This document shows positions 34,619-47,300 of a stretch of 64,000 bases of DNA, piece after piece. Origin of the DNA: Rusavskia elegans (Eukaryota; Ascomycota; Lecanoromycetes; Teloschistales; Teloschistaceae); NCBI GenBank assembly GCA_011316305.1, contig SAUG01000020.1, positions 124,001 to 188,000 of the forward strand, read 5' to 3'. The position numbers and the translations under genes were made by a program. The notes under the pieces were generated by a model, which did not search any database, had not been told where the DNA came from, and saw nothing but the letters and a program-made list of their open reading frames with translations. The stretch's first letter is position 1. Each line of letters starts with the position of its first letter.

Positions 34619-36200
34619 GCGAGGGGAGCAGATGGCGGGGCGGTGGGGGACGAAAGAGTTGGTGTGGGGTTGGATTGTTGTGGGATAGGTGTTTATGGTT
34701 AGGTGATTATTGTTGTACAATATGGTGTTTGTGGAGAGGGTAGACTGATGGAGCTGCTTGGGTTGGTGTTTCTCAGTAGCTTCTCGGTATGACGATTTGT
34801 GACATCCTGGGTTATAATGGCGTGCACCGCGGAGTCTTTTACCTTAGTATTTATGCGCGCTGTGTGCTCCTGTGTATGTCTACGATCATGCTAGCGGTCA
34901 GATGACTATACGTTGATTTTATTATCCCAACCTGAGGGCTGCAGTGGTGGTAATACTCCTAACCCCCGAGTCGACAACATTGTGCTGCGATGTAGGGTTA
35001 GGGCTCTGCTGAGTAAGTACCCGCACTGTTTATAACGCGTCGTCCAATTTCCTTCCGTCTTCTTCAACTTCCTTCTCCTCTGTATTTGCGTCTCCTCTAT
35101 CAGCGTCTCCTCCACCCCTATCCACAGTACTATTCTGGAGCTCTCTCCAAATTATGCAGACCAGAAACAGAGTACGATAGGGTCTGTGTTTCAACATTCG
35201 AGCAGTCTTTTAGACCACTGGCTTGGGCGCCATCGTCCGGCAAACAAACTGGGATCGGAGCTGCGGGGCTTCAATTCTTTGAATCACCCGGCGAATATGG
35301 GCAGGTTGCTGTTATTGGTTGTGTTAAATGATGCATTTGGGCATGCAAGGTATGCATAGACATGGAAGCCACTTCCAGGGAACTCAAGACCAGCCGTGTA
35401 GCTACCTAATGCGTCCGTTTCAGCAAGTACATTTAGTGAATCTGATTCTCTTCGTTCCTTGTTGGCTTTTGTCGATATGTTCCGTCGCCCTCTTGCATCA
35501 TGGTTGCTTCGGATAAGAAGCGATCGAAAGAAACCGAGGGAGCCAATCCCAACTACTCTGGATATACTCGGCCTTTTGCCTTTGGTTGTCGTGAGTCTCT
35601 GAGTTTGTCTACCCCGCTCACTCGACGGGCGTCAGTGCGGGCGGAGAGGTACAGTGAAATGCAGAAGCTCGGATTTACCAGCATATTGATGCAGGCATGC
35701 ATAGTCTTCCCCACATTCCCTGATTGGGTTCATGCAGGATCCATCGGAACTAAGCTGAGCGATGATGATCATCGCAAGATGCACACCGTGAGTCTGGAGA
35801 GTTTGCTTGTTGCCGCGATCATCACAGTATTGGCGCTCTAAGTGCAAACTGTGAAGAGAATATCTCATCACAATAGGTCGCCGTGATGCATTGGTGTGCG
35901 TAAGCCAAGGGCTAGGTTCAAATAGGGTGCATATGCTCACTTCAATACTTGGTGTCGGCAGTGCTCGGCCGAAAAGCAGCGGCGCTGGGCGGTATCTGAG
36001 CAGCACGAGCAGTGACGTTATCGAAGTGACCATCACGGGTATATAGTTGATGCTTCATCTCCTCACTAAATCTTGCCATTGACCAAGCGTATCTTTTTGC
36101 TATCATCTTAATAATCAAGTACTTGGTGGTCCTCACAGTTGTTACAGTACATCAATAGCCTTGGAAGGCAACGTCGACCACCATCCAAGCACAGCAAAAG
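34619..36200. other. Intergenic, no gene seen
   Basis: About 1.6 kb with short uninformative frames on both strands. The final part presumably holds the promoter of the secreted protein at 36201. Confidence 0.45.
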
Positions 36201-36823
36201 ATGCATTTCCTGGCCTTTGTCCTCTGTGCTGCCTCTTTAGTGTCTGCCGTTCCCTCCAAGTTTCTATCGCCAGGCGTCAGCATCCAGGTCTCTTTTGAGG
36301 AAAACCACAAAGTATCAGCCATCCAACCCATCGCCACTCTCCCATACAAATTCACACTCGAAGCAATCTCGGACAAACTGTCAGGGGCATCCTTGGGTTT
36401 TGAGTCTGTGCAAATATTCGCAGACTTAGAAGTCAATCGAAAAACGACTTTCTTCCTTCGCGAAGGCAAGCTCATGGTGTCTTCCGACTATGGGGATCTG
36501 GTCGTCGGCCTGGGCCCCTCTCCTATTTATCCGCCTGGTGTGACGCTGCTGCCGCCTTCAAAGTTTGACCCATTCGAGATGCAGGCCATCGAGAGGGATG
36601 GGACATATATTGAGATGACTCCGGAAGGTAAGTGCCCTTGTTTTCACTTGGTCGCAGAAAACATCTGCTCTTGGACGAGCGACGGAAAATACAAAGGTGC
36701 TGACAGAAACGTCTAGCCAGTAAACGTTTCGCTCCAATGGCGGTATACCAGGGCCGGGTGGTACTAATAAAAGAGGAGTGTAAGAAGCATCTCGGCTTTG
36801 GATTCACCGGTACTACTAGCTAA
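36201..36823 (+). CDS. Small secreted protein, unknown family
   Basis: Two exons, 36201-36627 and 36717-36823 (donor GTAAGT, acceptor TAG); 177 aa. A signal peptide (FLAFVLCAASLVSA) is followed by an alternating polar/hydrophobic sequence that looks beta-rich (GVSIQVSFEENHKVSAI, KTTFFLREGKLMVSS). There is a single Cys in the last exon and no recognisable catalytic motif. Reading through the intron would give a shorter alternative C-terminus containing four extra Cys, but the spliced reading continues smoothly (PEASKRFAPMAVYQGRVVLI) and I prefer it. It is flanked by a GMC oxidoreductase and a P450 on the same strand, but spacing over 700 bp argues against anything more than loose clustering. 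Confidence 0.65.
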
Positions 36824-37609
36824 CACGAACCAGTTGGCGAAGCAGCACTGAGGCTTAAAGTTCATCCCGTCTAGAACCAGATTCGATCAAGACCCTCAAT
36901 GGCCTGTGGATGTGTCTTGCACGTGCTGGTCCGGTATGAGGTCAGGTGGAAGGAAACAAGGCTATGATGATGCCGTTATCCAAGGATGATCGAACGAGCG
37001 CACTGTTTTGCTATGATTTCTATGAAAAGCCTTGTCATCTTTGTCGTTTTCTTTTCCACGGAATGGAGATGGCTACCGAGGAGCATGTGAACGGGACAAC
37101 CGAGGAGGAAATTGTACTGCTCCATACGCTTGAACGACTGTTTCGTTGAAAATATTCCACTGCACGCCATGCAAATGCTCACTGATCAGTACCATTCACG
37201 AGAGTGCTGTGCCCAAACGATCGGTGCTATGAATAGCACCGCCAGGAGGACAGGAGAACACTCACGTGACTGCCTTGTCAAGCCTCAAGGGCATCGCCGA
37301 GGGCCATTCTGATTAACTCCACTCTGCTGCAAGTGGAGCTTTCCCATTAGATTAATCGATGACTGGAGTTCATTACGTACAGGCTCTGCATGCTGGTTTC
37401 GTGGTTGTCTTTTGTCTTCGTTCCTCGCGAATACGCACGTTTTCATGCCGGCGCGGAGCATATTCGACCCCGACGACACGTTGGATCAATTGCGTCATCA
37501 TCTCCTTACAGCCTAGACGAACCAAGCCTTTTCGGTGATAATCCTTTCCTGACCGCACACTCTTGCTCATGAGTAATTTATAAGCGGTAAATTATAAACT
37601 CCCTCGAAG
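36824..37609. other. Intergenic, upstream of P450
   Basis: No gene. A short perfect dyad GGTGCTAT-GA-ATAGCACC lies near 37225. Nothing else noticed. Confidence 0.45.
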
Positions 37610-39532
37610 ATGACTATGCAGCCGAAGGATACGCTGCATATCCCCAGCAGAAACTGGGCATCTATCAGTACCGTGAAACTATCAAGTGCGGTGAGACCAA
37701 CCTACCCATCGCTATGGAGCTCTATTCTACTCTCCGTTGCCGTCATATATGTATTCAAAAAAGATGGCAGTCCGTCCTCTTTGACGTTTTCAATCCTGCT
37801 AGGATCGTCCATCATCTTCTTGCTTATCACCACCGCTCGGATAACATGGGCCTGTTTTGTATACCCGAGGTACCGGAGCCCCTTACGCCATCTTCCCCAG
37901 CCCCCTGATAAGCCGTCATTCTTGATGGGCCACTTCTGGCAGATGATGGAGTCGGGTCCAGGGGACGTTCTCCGGTCTTGGGCCAATAGCGTGCCGAACC
38001 ATGGTCTTATTCGATATCTCGACTTCTTCAACTTGGAACGAGTAGCCGTCGTCGGCCCGGCTGCACTGGCAGAAATCCTCGTCCATAAATGTTACGACTT
38101 CGAGAAACCACCGCAGCTCCGTAAAGGGATCTCACGTATCTTGGGATTGGGCCTATTCCTGTCCGAAGGCGACGTCCACAAAGTAAGTAAGCCAGCGTAC
38201 CGTTGGTTGCCGTGGAGATGACTGAGGGTGAAACTAGAGACAAAGAAAGTATCTTATGCCGGCGTTCGCTTACAGGCATATCAAAAATCTGTATCCAATG
38301 TTCTGGGAAAAATCGACCGAATTGGTGGCCGCAATCATTGCATCCAATCACGGTTCACGCGATTCTGGTCCGGACAAAGGTGTGAGTATTGAAGTCAACG
38401 AGTGGGCCAGTCGAGCCACGCTTGACATCATTGGCCAAGGAGGCTTTGGGCAGAGCTTCAATGCAATCCAAGACCCAGACAATGCACTCAGTCGCACATA
38501 TCGTAGCATGTTCAAGCCAGGTCGCGTGGGACAGATACTAGGTGTCCTCGGCTTTCTGCTGCCGCAATGGCTTGTTCGACGGTTGCCGTGAGTGGCAGTG
38601 TGTCTGCTTTGGCATGTGCTACATGGTGGAATGTTTGCTAATACATACAGAGCAGTTTCTTACGGAACGACACGATGCAACGCTCATCCAATTTCCTGCG
38701 AGCGTTCTGTCGCTCGTCCATCGAATCAAAGAGGCAGAAGCCTAATCCTGAAGTAGCTAATGAGCTTGATATTCTGACCGTTGCAATGCACTCCGGCGCA
38801 TTCTCTGACGAGGATCTTGTAGACCAAATGATGACCTTCCTTGCAGCAGGTACACTCCCAGTCGCCATTGATTATCAATTGGCTCTAGCGGGCTAACATG
38901 ACCCTCTAGGTCACGAAACTACAGCCTCGGCCCTTACTTGGGCAATTTATCTGCTGGCAAAGCATCCACAGATACAAAACCATCTTCGTGACGAAGTACA
39001 AAGTCTGCTTCCCAATTCGCTGGAAAATCCAGACGCTATTGTGACTTCAGAAACCATCGAGAAGATGCCCTACCTCAACAACATATGCCAAGAGATCCTC
39101 AGACTCTTCCCTCCTGTCGCTGTGACCATCCGTGTAGCGGTCAACGACACAACAATTTGCGGCCAGTACATCCCCGAAGGCACCACGATAATGATTCCTC
39201 CATGGGCCGTCAACGGAAACACAGAGCTATGGGGATCTGACGCCGGGGAGTTCAAACCAGAGCGATGGCAGCGAAGCGCAAGTGGCTCATCTGTCGAGGT
39301 AATGAGTACGAACTACCAGTTCCTGACCTTCTCCCATGGGCCCCGGAGCTGCATCGGACAGAGCTTTGCTATGGGCGAGTTCCAGTGTCTAGTGGCAGCA
39401 TGGGTCGGCGCCTTCGAAACGGAATTGCAAGATCCCGACTTTGTACCTGTCATCAAAGGCGGGATTACGGCGAAACCTAGAGACGGTCTTCATGTGCGTG
39501 TCAGGCCTGTGGCAGGTGTGCTTGGACAATGA
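37610..39532 (+). CDS. Microsomal class E cytochrome P450
   Basis: Four exons: 37610-38182, 38238-38587, 38653-38849, 38910-39532; 580 aa, phases consistent. Two hydrophobic stretches near the N-terminus (SILLSVAVIYVF, SILLGSSIIFLLITTA) indicate ER anchoring. P450 hallmarks are all present: the HKRQRKYLMPAF C-helix region (Arg/Lys heme-propionate contact), I-helix oxygen motif AAGHETTAS spanning intron 3, EILR (ExxR of helix K), FKPERW, and the heme-binding loop FSHGPRSCIG with the thiolate Cys at about residue 521. It oxidises a substrate using electrons from NADPH-P450 reductase; the substrate is unknown. The sequence style around FEKPPQLRKGI and LFLSEGD resembles fungal P450s from hydrocarbon/secondary-metabolite clades. 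No pathway genes such as synthases are adjacent. Confidence 0.93.
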
Positions 39533-39980
39533 TCTGGTCGCAGAATTCGACTCGTTAACCTTGTTATTACATCATCTCTACCGACGAAAGGGCCCTGAGT
39601 TGGCCGAAAACCCTGTCAGCATCTTGGAAGCCACGTATAGTAGTGGAGCCAGGGTGTGTGATCAAGAGAACAATGAAGTTGTTTTGGAGGTCCGACAAAA
39701 GCCTCTCTATTTCTCTTTGTGTTTGACCTTCGGGTTTTCTTTCAAAGGATAGCAACGATTTTGTCTTCGCTCGAACAAGGGCATTGTGGGCACGCCATAA
39801 TTAGCACATGCGGGATGTCCAGAAAAGGGGATGCTTATTATATTCTGTAACACGTCAAATTCCCTCTTCTCTCCCAGTTGAAAGATCCACAGCGAGCTCT
39901 TACTCGAATAGCTACTCCTTACCTACCAGTTGATCAGCAAGAAGACTCCACAATTTCAACCCCAGCATCCCAAAATCATA
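39533..39980. other. Intergenic, no gene seen
   Basis: Spacer between the P450 and the RING-like gene. Nothing noticed. Confidence 0.4.
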
Positions 39981-40478
39981 ATGTCTAAACAACAAATCGG
40001 CGCCATCCTCCAAAAATTCTCGCAAACCTGCACTTTCCCCCACGCCGCCGACCTAGACGACACCACCTGTAAAATCTGCTACAACGACTCCCTCGGCATG
40101 CACGGGACCGAATCGCCCGTGAGACTTAGTTGCGGCCATGTATTCGGTATGAACTGTTTGCTGAATTGGGCTTCTACCAACATCGAAAGCAGGACTGTGT
40201 CTCCCTACTGCCGAACACCGTTCTTGAAAACGGCAACGACCAACCCAGGGAGACCATCGCATGGAATGACAGTAAGGAGGCTTCACTGGACCACAAGCTA
40301 CGAGCAGGTAGATCGCCTACTGCCTGCGGCGGCAAGAAACTGGTGTATTTGGTGCGCGGAAGTAATCGGCCGCGACAATTTGAATTCTATCCGTCTCCTG
40401 TTCGAAATTTGCTTGCTGCTTGGATTTTATCTATTTTTATTTTATCTTGCCTTTCTTGGGATGGTGATGGGTAAATGA
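39981..40478 (+). CDS. RING-like zinc-finger protein with C-terminal membrane span
   Basis: Intronless, 165 aa, starting at ATG 39981. A RING-style module covers about residues 30-80: CKIC, then LSCGHVFGMNCLLNW, then SPYCRTP. In a full C3HC4 finger eight ligands are expected. Here the position after CGHVF, normally His/Cys, is Gly, and the first Cys of the last pair is Ser (codon TCT where TGT would restore it). About six ligands remain. The C-terminal 30 residues are a hydrophobic segment (LFEICLLLGFYLFLFYLAFL), so the protein is probably tail-anchored. A canonical version would be a membrane E3 ubiquitin ligase; with two ligands altered, activity is uncertain. Gly after CGHVF may be a lineage feature, but the Ser is harder to excuse. 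Confidence 0.7.
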   Translation: MSKQQIGAILQKFSQTCTFPHAADLDDTTCKICYNDSLGMHGTESPVRLSCGHVFGMNCLLNWASTNIESRTVSPYCRTPFLKTATTNPGRPSHGMTVRRLHWTTSYEQVDRLLPAAARNWCIWCAEVIGRDNLNSIRLLFEICLLLGFYLFLFYLAFLGMVMGK

Positions 40479-41375
40479 GTATCTTTGCTGCACAAGAGAC
40501 TATTAGAGTACGGCCGATCAATGTATATATTATTATTCTTTGCGTTTGTGACAGATCGAGTGTAGCCGATATTCGTTTTGTAATTGGGCGATATAGTCGT
40601 CATCTGTATAGCGGTATAGAGGTCCATGAGAATCGGCTACACCGTCCACCTTATTCCCTTATCCACTTCCATATTTCATTCGCCCCATCCTGTCAAGGAT
40701 CTCACATATTCTTTTCCACCCGAGTCCATATCTATATATATGACCGATATCTCCAGACCCTTCAACCCCCTTCCCTGTTATCCCACTCACAATATCTCAA
40801 CCCGTCTTGCATATCAGGCAGCATAATTCCTCCACTATGTAGATACCCGACTTGAATACTTCCAAATCGTGCGAACTTGAATCCAACAGTTATCGGCGAA
40901 GCCAATAATTCTTCGACTCCTTTCATCTGAGACCGCAGACCTTAGCTTTGACCGACTATTGAGTTGCATCACTACCATAGAAACTCCACATTTGGTAACG
41001 AGCCTACATCCATCCGCTACCTAGCGATCTCACAATGATGACTGTGTTGGGAATCTCGGTTGAGGGTCCCCACTGCTGATGTCGACAATGCGTTCATAAG
41101 GCATATGTCCTACGTTCTGGACCTAACGGAAGAAAAGGAAAGCTTCCACCCCCACACCCGCGAGGTGCTGCCCAGACGAGGGCGGGACTTGACAGCAGTA
41201 GAATGCCGCCAAAAAGAGCGGAAATCCCGCTCCGTCTCTCAAGTCCCGGGGAACAAGGGACACGGAGGAAGTAGAATCTTCCTGTATCTGCACAGCAGTT
41301 CATCACATTATATTATTCGCCGTAGTCGGCAGCAGCTAGATACAGAGGTCCAGACTAATGAATGTCTTCTTATTC
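40479..41375. other. Intergenic between convergent genes
   Basis: Holds the 3' regions of the RING-like gene and of the giant NACHT/TPR gene. Nothing else seen. Confidence 0.45.
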
Positions 41376-44300
41376 CTACAACTCCTCCTTTTCCTCAGCC
41401 GCACTCTCATACCCGCCGTCACTATCCCTTGCGTGTCCATTCTTCTGCACGCCATTGCTCACCCCGTTCTCATGACTCCCATGCAACAAATTATTCACAA
41501 AGTTCAACCCCCAATTACTCGTCACCCGCTTCGCGCTCATCCCCGGCCGCTTCGTCTTCCCTGGCGTCTCCTTGATCTCACCCTTCTCATTGAAATGTTC
41601 AGGCTTCACCAAATACCAAGACTGCGGCGCCTCGAACTTGCCCAGTGTCTCCGAGGCGGCTTCCTTGGGGTTCCACTCGTTTGCGGGTTTCACGTTTGCC
41701 CATTCAGGCTGGGATTTGTATTCGGGCATGGCTTTGAGGTCGTGGATGAGGTCGGCGTAGATTTCAGGGGATTTGTCCCACCCGCGGAGACGGAGGTAGG
41801 ATTGTTTGAGCAGTTCCACTTGGTGGCGTGCGGTGCGGGAGTCCATCGTATCGAGGGTTCGGTCGTCGCCGTCATCGCCTTCGGTTACGAGGCGGAGGAT
41901 GTTCTCGTGCACGCCTTGGGCTTCGCGCGTGTGGCCCATGTTGGTGTACAGTTGGGAAAGCAGGTCGGACATCTCGAGGGTTTTGGGATCAAGAGAGCCC
42001 CAGACCCGACGGAGATTGTAGCAGATGTCCTCGCACAAGCGGATGGCTTCGGAGCGGCGCTCTTTGGAGGCGTTGAGATAGCGGGCTTGAACGAAGCGGC
42101 GGCCGATCTCGATGATGGTGTCTGGTTTCCAGTTCTTTTGTTCTTCGCGACACTTCCAGAGGAGTTCGAGGATCCACTGGGATGATGGTTAGCTATGATG
42201 ATGACAGTAAGCCAGGGCGATATCGTTTCACATACCTCGAGATCAGCATAGTTCTGTTGCTTACCCAACAGAGCGATTAATCCATTGAGATCGGAAAGCG
42301 GCAATCGGACAAAGTCAAGCTTGGATTCTTTGCAACAGTTAAGGACTTCGCGTATAATTTCTTGAGAAAGCTGACGCATGCTTTGATGGAGCTTAGTGTC
42401 GATGTTCGCTTTGTTTGGTTTGTCCAGGCCAAGAAGGACCATGAGCCCGGATAATTTGAATCCATAGTGTACGTTGTCGGACTTGTGATAGCTGCGTTGC
42501 TCCTTGACGAATCGAAAAGCACAATGAGCAAGTTCATATGCCTCTTGAGCCCGATCGTGCTTAAGGAGTGTAGACACTTTTGCAACGCTCGACCTACAGG
42601 TGACATCGCCAACGTCGATCTCGCGGACCTCGTCGCCGATCTGCTCAAGAAGTGAGATGTAGAGTGTTTTCTGGATATGAGTCGGCGCATGGAGCGACCA
42701 TTTCTTGATGAAAATTTCGAATGACTGCTCCTCGATTCTTTCGATCTGGCTTTGACGTTTATGGCGGAGCAAGAATGCTCGAAGATGAGCTGCATGTCCG
42801 AGGGTCCTGGTGGACGAGGCCTTGAGTGAACGAGTATACGACTCATATAAGACACTCTCGGTGATATAATCTGCCATGACATCGGCGTAGCTGATGGAGA
42901 GACTCTCTTTGATGACCTGCTCGAGCGTCACCAGGAATACAAACGAAACTCTGCCCACGGCCTTGTCGAACTTGATACCGAGTTTGTTGCTCGAAGTGGC
43001 ACTTCCACTGATGATCTGGAGTCGAAGCTCATGAACCATGTCGTGACCGAAAGAAGTCAATCCACAGCTGGTAATGATTTGACCGACAATCTTGCCTGCC
43101 TCATGGAGGGTCTTGGATTGCTTCTCTTGGATGATGATCTGCAATGTCGCCTCAAGTAGCATGCGATGAATAATTGTGACTGACTCCTGCTTCTTGAGCT
43201 TCACATACATGAAGATAACTTCACGAAGGACCCTCAAGGTTTCCACATGGGCCCATCCAAGTGTGTTTCGCAGTGATTCGTAGCGGAACAGTACGACCTT
43301 GATGGCGCGCTCGATAGTCTGGACCGAGACTGATTCGTGGCCGCAGACCTGAACGTAAGCTTGAGTTAAGCGCTCGCGAACTTGAGTGATTGTGGTAGTA
43401 GTGATGACGCTGGTAATGGTTTTCGTCTCCGACATCGTCTCAATGTGTGTCAAGGCCTCCTCGTACAGCGAAATTGCCTCGTGAACGTGTTTCTCCATTT
43501 CCATGCTGTAGTGGGCAAGCTCTATGACTGCCTTGATGGTAATAGCCGCGGAGACGCCGAAGCTCTTGACGCAAGAATTGCGGTACTCTATGATGAGCTC
43601 CCGAAGCACCGAGTATTCAACATGAACATGATGCTCTAACACATAGCGATAACGAATGTAGAGTACCTCGACAAATTCTGCGGTAAACTTCTCGTGCCCA
43701 GTATGTTGGTGTCTCCAAGTGTCCCATAGGATTCTGCAAACAATCCGGAGCTTGTGCCAATGGCCGGTTTCGTAGTGCCAACGACAAATCCACAACATTG
43801 CTCCCAAGGCCTCTGGATGACAGTGGTGTTCACTGTGGCCAAGGATGTTGATGATTTCTTCGTAGTATTCAAATCCATTGCCATGGCCATGCTCTGTACA
43901 TAGGGAGCCTAGGACGTAGAGTGTCCGGATCGTGATGTGATGCTTGGAACCCAAGTGGTTTCGGTACTCGGTAAGCATCTCTTGATGCAGCTCGACGACC
44001 TTTCGCCAATGATGGTGTTCTTCATAATGTTCGATAAGGACGGTGTATGCGTTGGTCAGGCGCTCATCATCAACGCGACACGAGTTCCGACAACCGTGAT
44101 AGATGCGAACATAGATCTCTTCCGCTTCGTGGAAGTGGTGAGAACGGCGGTGACAGATGGCCCAAAATATTGCTATCTCGATGGCGTCTTTGCCAAACTC
44201 CTTCGGCAGAGCAATCGTTCCACCCCCAGTGACAATGGACTTCCAGATGACAAGCAATGACCTCTTGGTGGCCTCGATGGCCTCAGACCAAAGCTCCAGC

Positions 44301-47300
44301 TTCATGTAGTAAGAGATCAGATTTTTGCAGATGGTAATCGTTTCTGAAGTGACCGTTGTGCGGGTGAGGGTGGATTCAAAAACTTCTCGTACAACAACCT
44401 CGGTGGATTTTGTCGTGGTTGTCGAAGTTGTCGTCGTAGCTGATACTGACGTGACCAGTTCCACCGTCGTCTCTGAGATGATTATCTCACAAGACCTTGT
44501 GTGTTCATGCTTGCCATGCGACTTGAACCATTCCCAGCACCTCTTGAATACAGATATGGCAACGGAAAGCAGTCTGATCTCGCGCATAAGCTCTCCAACG
44601 ATCTTCAATCTCAGGAAGAGAGTCTCGGATTCGAAGTCATATTCTTCATACTCGGACCAAATGCAGATGAGTACATTTGCGGCTTCTTCATGTCGGTGGC
44701 ATCGTCGCAGGAAGTGAACGTACTCGATAACGATATCAATGGTGCGAATGTGAATATCGACGCCGTGGTGGTGGTGGTAATGATGGCATTGCTCGGTAAG
44801 CTTTCTCCATAGTACAACGAACAGCTCCTCTGCCATAAGGAATTCTCCGCGTTTCTCGTAAGACCAAGCAAGCTCCAGAGTCATTCGAATGCGTCGGATA
44901 TCCCACACATCTAGTTCTGTGACAATGTCAAATATGCCTCTCTCATACTCAACGACATCGGCTTTCTTTTCGCCCTTAGTCAAGACGATCGTCAGATGCT
45001 CCGAGATCTTGGTTTCTTCCTGTTCAATAAATCAGCTCGGGACAATCGATATGGATAGATTCCATTGTGCCATTTATTTCTTTGCCCAGCGGGCGGGGCA
45101 TCCGATATTTCGACTCGCAGCCAAATCGGAGACCCCACCAGCGCATGGGATACTCATGGACTTTGATTGACAGTGGAATAGAGGATATCAGACTTGGAAA
45201 TAAGGGGATCACTTGCCTGCGAGCCTTTACCGAAGCGTATGATAACAATTTCGCGCACTTCGCGCCAGATCCTCTCGGCATGATGCTCCTCATGCATGTC
45301 CACGTACAGTTGAGCCAGCATTTTGTAGTACCGAATGACGACATCATGGGTTCTCCCAAGCTGTTGCTTATACGTCTCGATGACATAGATTAATAGCTCT
45401 TCTTTCCTTGAAGCAACCTCATTCCGAGAAGTTACGGTGAGGCTCTCCGTTAAGGTCAAAAATGTGGTGGTGCAAGAGACAGTAAACGCGTGATGTTTGC
45501 GAAGCAAATGTTGGCCAATCCTGGAACCATGATAGAAACATTCCCTGGCTTCAGTGACTTGATGTTTGCTTTTGTAAGCATTACCACAGACGATCAACCC
45601 CTGAAGAACCGCTCGATGATTGTCTGTGAGGACTTCTCGTCTGACTTGTAGAGCTAATTCGAACAGGCGGCTGGCTTCAGACGTCGCTCCTGCCGTTTCC
45701 CAGTATGACCATTCGAGAAGGGGCAGCCTTGTAGTTCCTGGGAAAATGGCTTTGAAATTGGATGTCAGCTGCAAGGTTCCATTGTTTTGCTGAAAGGAAG
45801 AGGATCCAAAATGGTGAAGCCAGTGAGCCACAGTATACTCCAACAGACCATATTTCGCGAAGAGACCCTCCACTTCAGAATCCTTCAACATCTCAAGAAC
45901 CGGATCCTGTGGCTTTCCAAGATTGAAGTGGCTGTATGCAAGCAGGCGCATAGTGAAGTCAGCCTGAGCGTCTCGCCGATTCCTCAACTTCTTCCCTTCT
46001 TTCTGGACGTTGAGCATGTGTTGGCGAATTATGGAATGGCGGAAGCGAACAAAACCATTTTCTTGGATGACAAAGGGCTTAAGTGCGGCCAAGACATTCT
46101 GAATGGCATGTTCATCGTGATCCACGAATGACCTCCTAGCCAAGTCGACTTGGAAAAGCAAACTGATTTCCAGGAGAGTGAGAGGTCGACTCGTAACCAA
46201 CATCCAGGACACGAACAGATGCACGTCCATTGAAGTCAAATCAATCGTGTTCGTCAATCTGGCGACAAGATCATGAACGTCCACTTTGGACTCGGACGCA
46301 GCCTTCAACACTTTGTTGAAACCGTCATGGGTGGATTCTCGCTTGAGGAGGAATGCTGTCATGATGGCCTCGAGGAAATTCCCTTTCGCGGCATGAAGCA
46401 GCTGTTCAACGACCTTTTCTCGAGCATGTTCATTTTGATGATCAAAGTGGACCTGACCATGAAGCGAGCTGTCGATGACTAGGCGAAGGTCCTCGTGGGT
46501 GTGATCGCTGGTGATGATAAAATTGCGTATCTTTCCATGACCGGCTTTGAAGGCCGGCCCACGAGAACAAGTGATAAGTTGTATATTCTTGTGCTTTGAT
46601 GCCAACAGAGTCAGTTGATTCGCCATCTTCGTCGTCTGTTGCTGACCGCCCTCCAGCTCGTCTAGGCCATCGACAATGAACATGAGGTAGTCAGTGCCTT
46701 GATATTGTCTGACACCAGTGTCAATGCATTGCCAAAGCGATTTCTCCGCAGCTTCCAGATTCGGGGATTGCGCGGCACGATGAGCTTCCACAAGGCTTCG
46801 AAAGAAGTTTTTGTTACCAACATTCAAGTCCAGTAGTTGTAATAAGAGGCGCTGAGCGACCGCGATGGAGCTTTCCCCAGTGACATCTGCTTCTGTCAAA
46901 GGAATTAGCAAGAAGAAATTCGATCCGGTAGCTATCCTTTCGAGGTGTGGTCGACATTCGATACCTCGTCTACCAGCCAAATCAGAGACACCAGCAGTGC
47001 ATGAGACAGAACTAACTGCATGAAACAGACTAAAGCTCGCCCAATTGTCTCATGAACTTTTCCGAGTCATTGGTCACTGACATCGACTGCAGCACTGGAC
47101 CAGTGGGATGGATGGAGTGGATGTGAAGTGGAAATCGACCTACCGACTGTACATGACACCAAGTCAAAGCTCTTTTTGCCAAGTGGTCGCTGAAGCCTTT
47201 CGATAATCCAGCCAGCAAGGACACTCTTCCCACACCCAGATGGTCCTTGTAGAGATAGAACGTCATCTTGACTCCTGGTGAAGGCAAGTAGATGGCTTTG

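Noticed and set aside
35900..35935. GGTTCAAAT-like T-loop string suggesting a tRNA
   Set aside because: The flanking bases do not form a T-arm or acceptor stem, and no D-arm or anticodon arm is seen. I found no convincing tRNA anywhere in the window.
41358..42185. A 275-codon + strand frame over the last exons of the giant NACHT/TPR gene
   Set aside because: It crosses a spliced junction of a convincing gene on the other strand and has low-complexity composition without family features.
42277..42882. A 201-codon - strand frame inside the giant TPR exon
   Set aside because: Out-of-frame shadow of the 2784-nt exon, Ser/Arg-rich with no domain.
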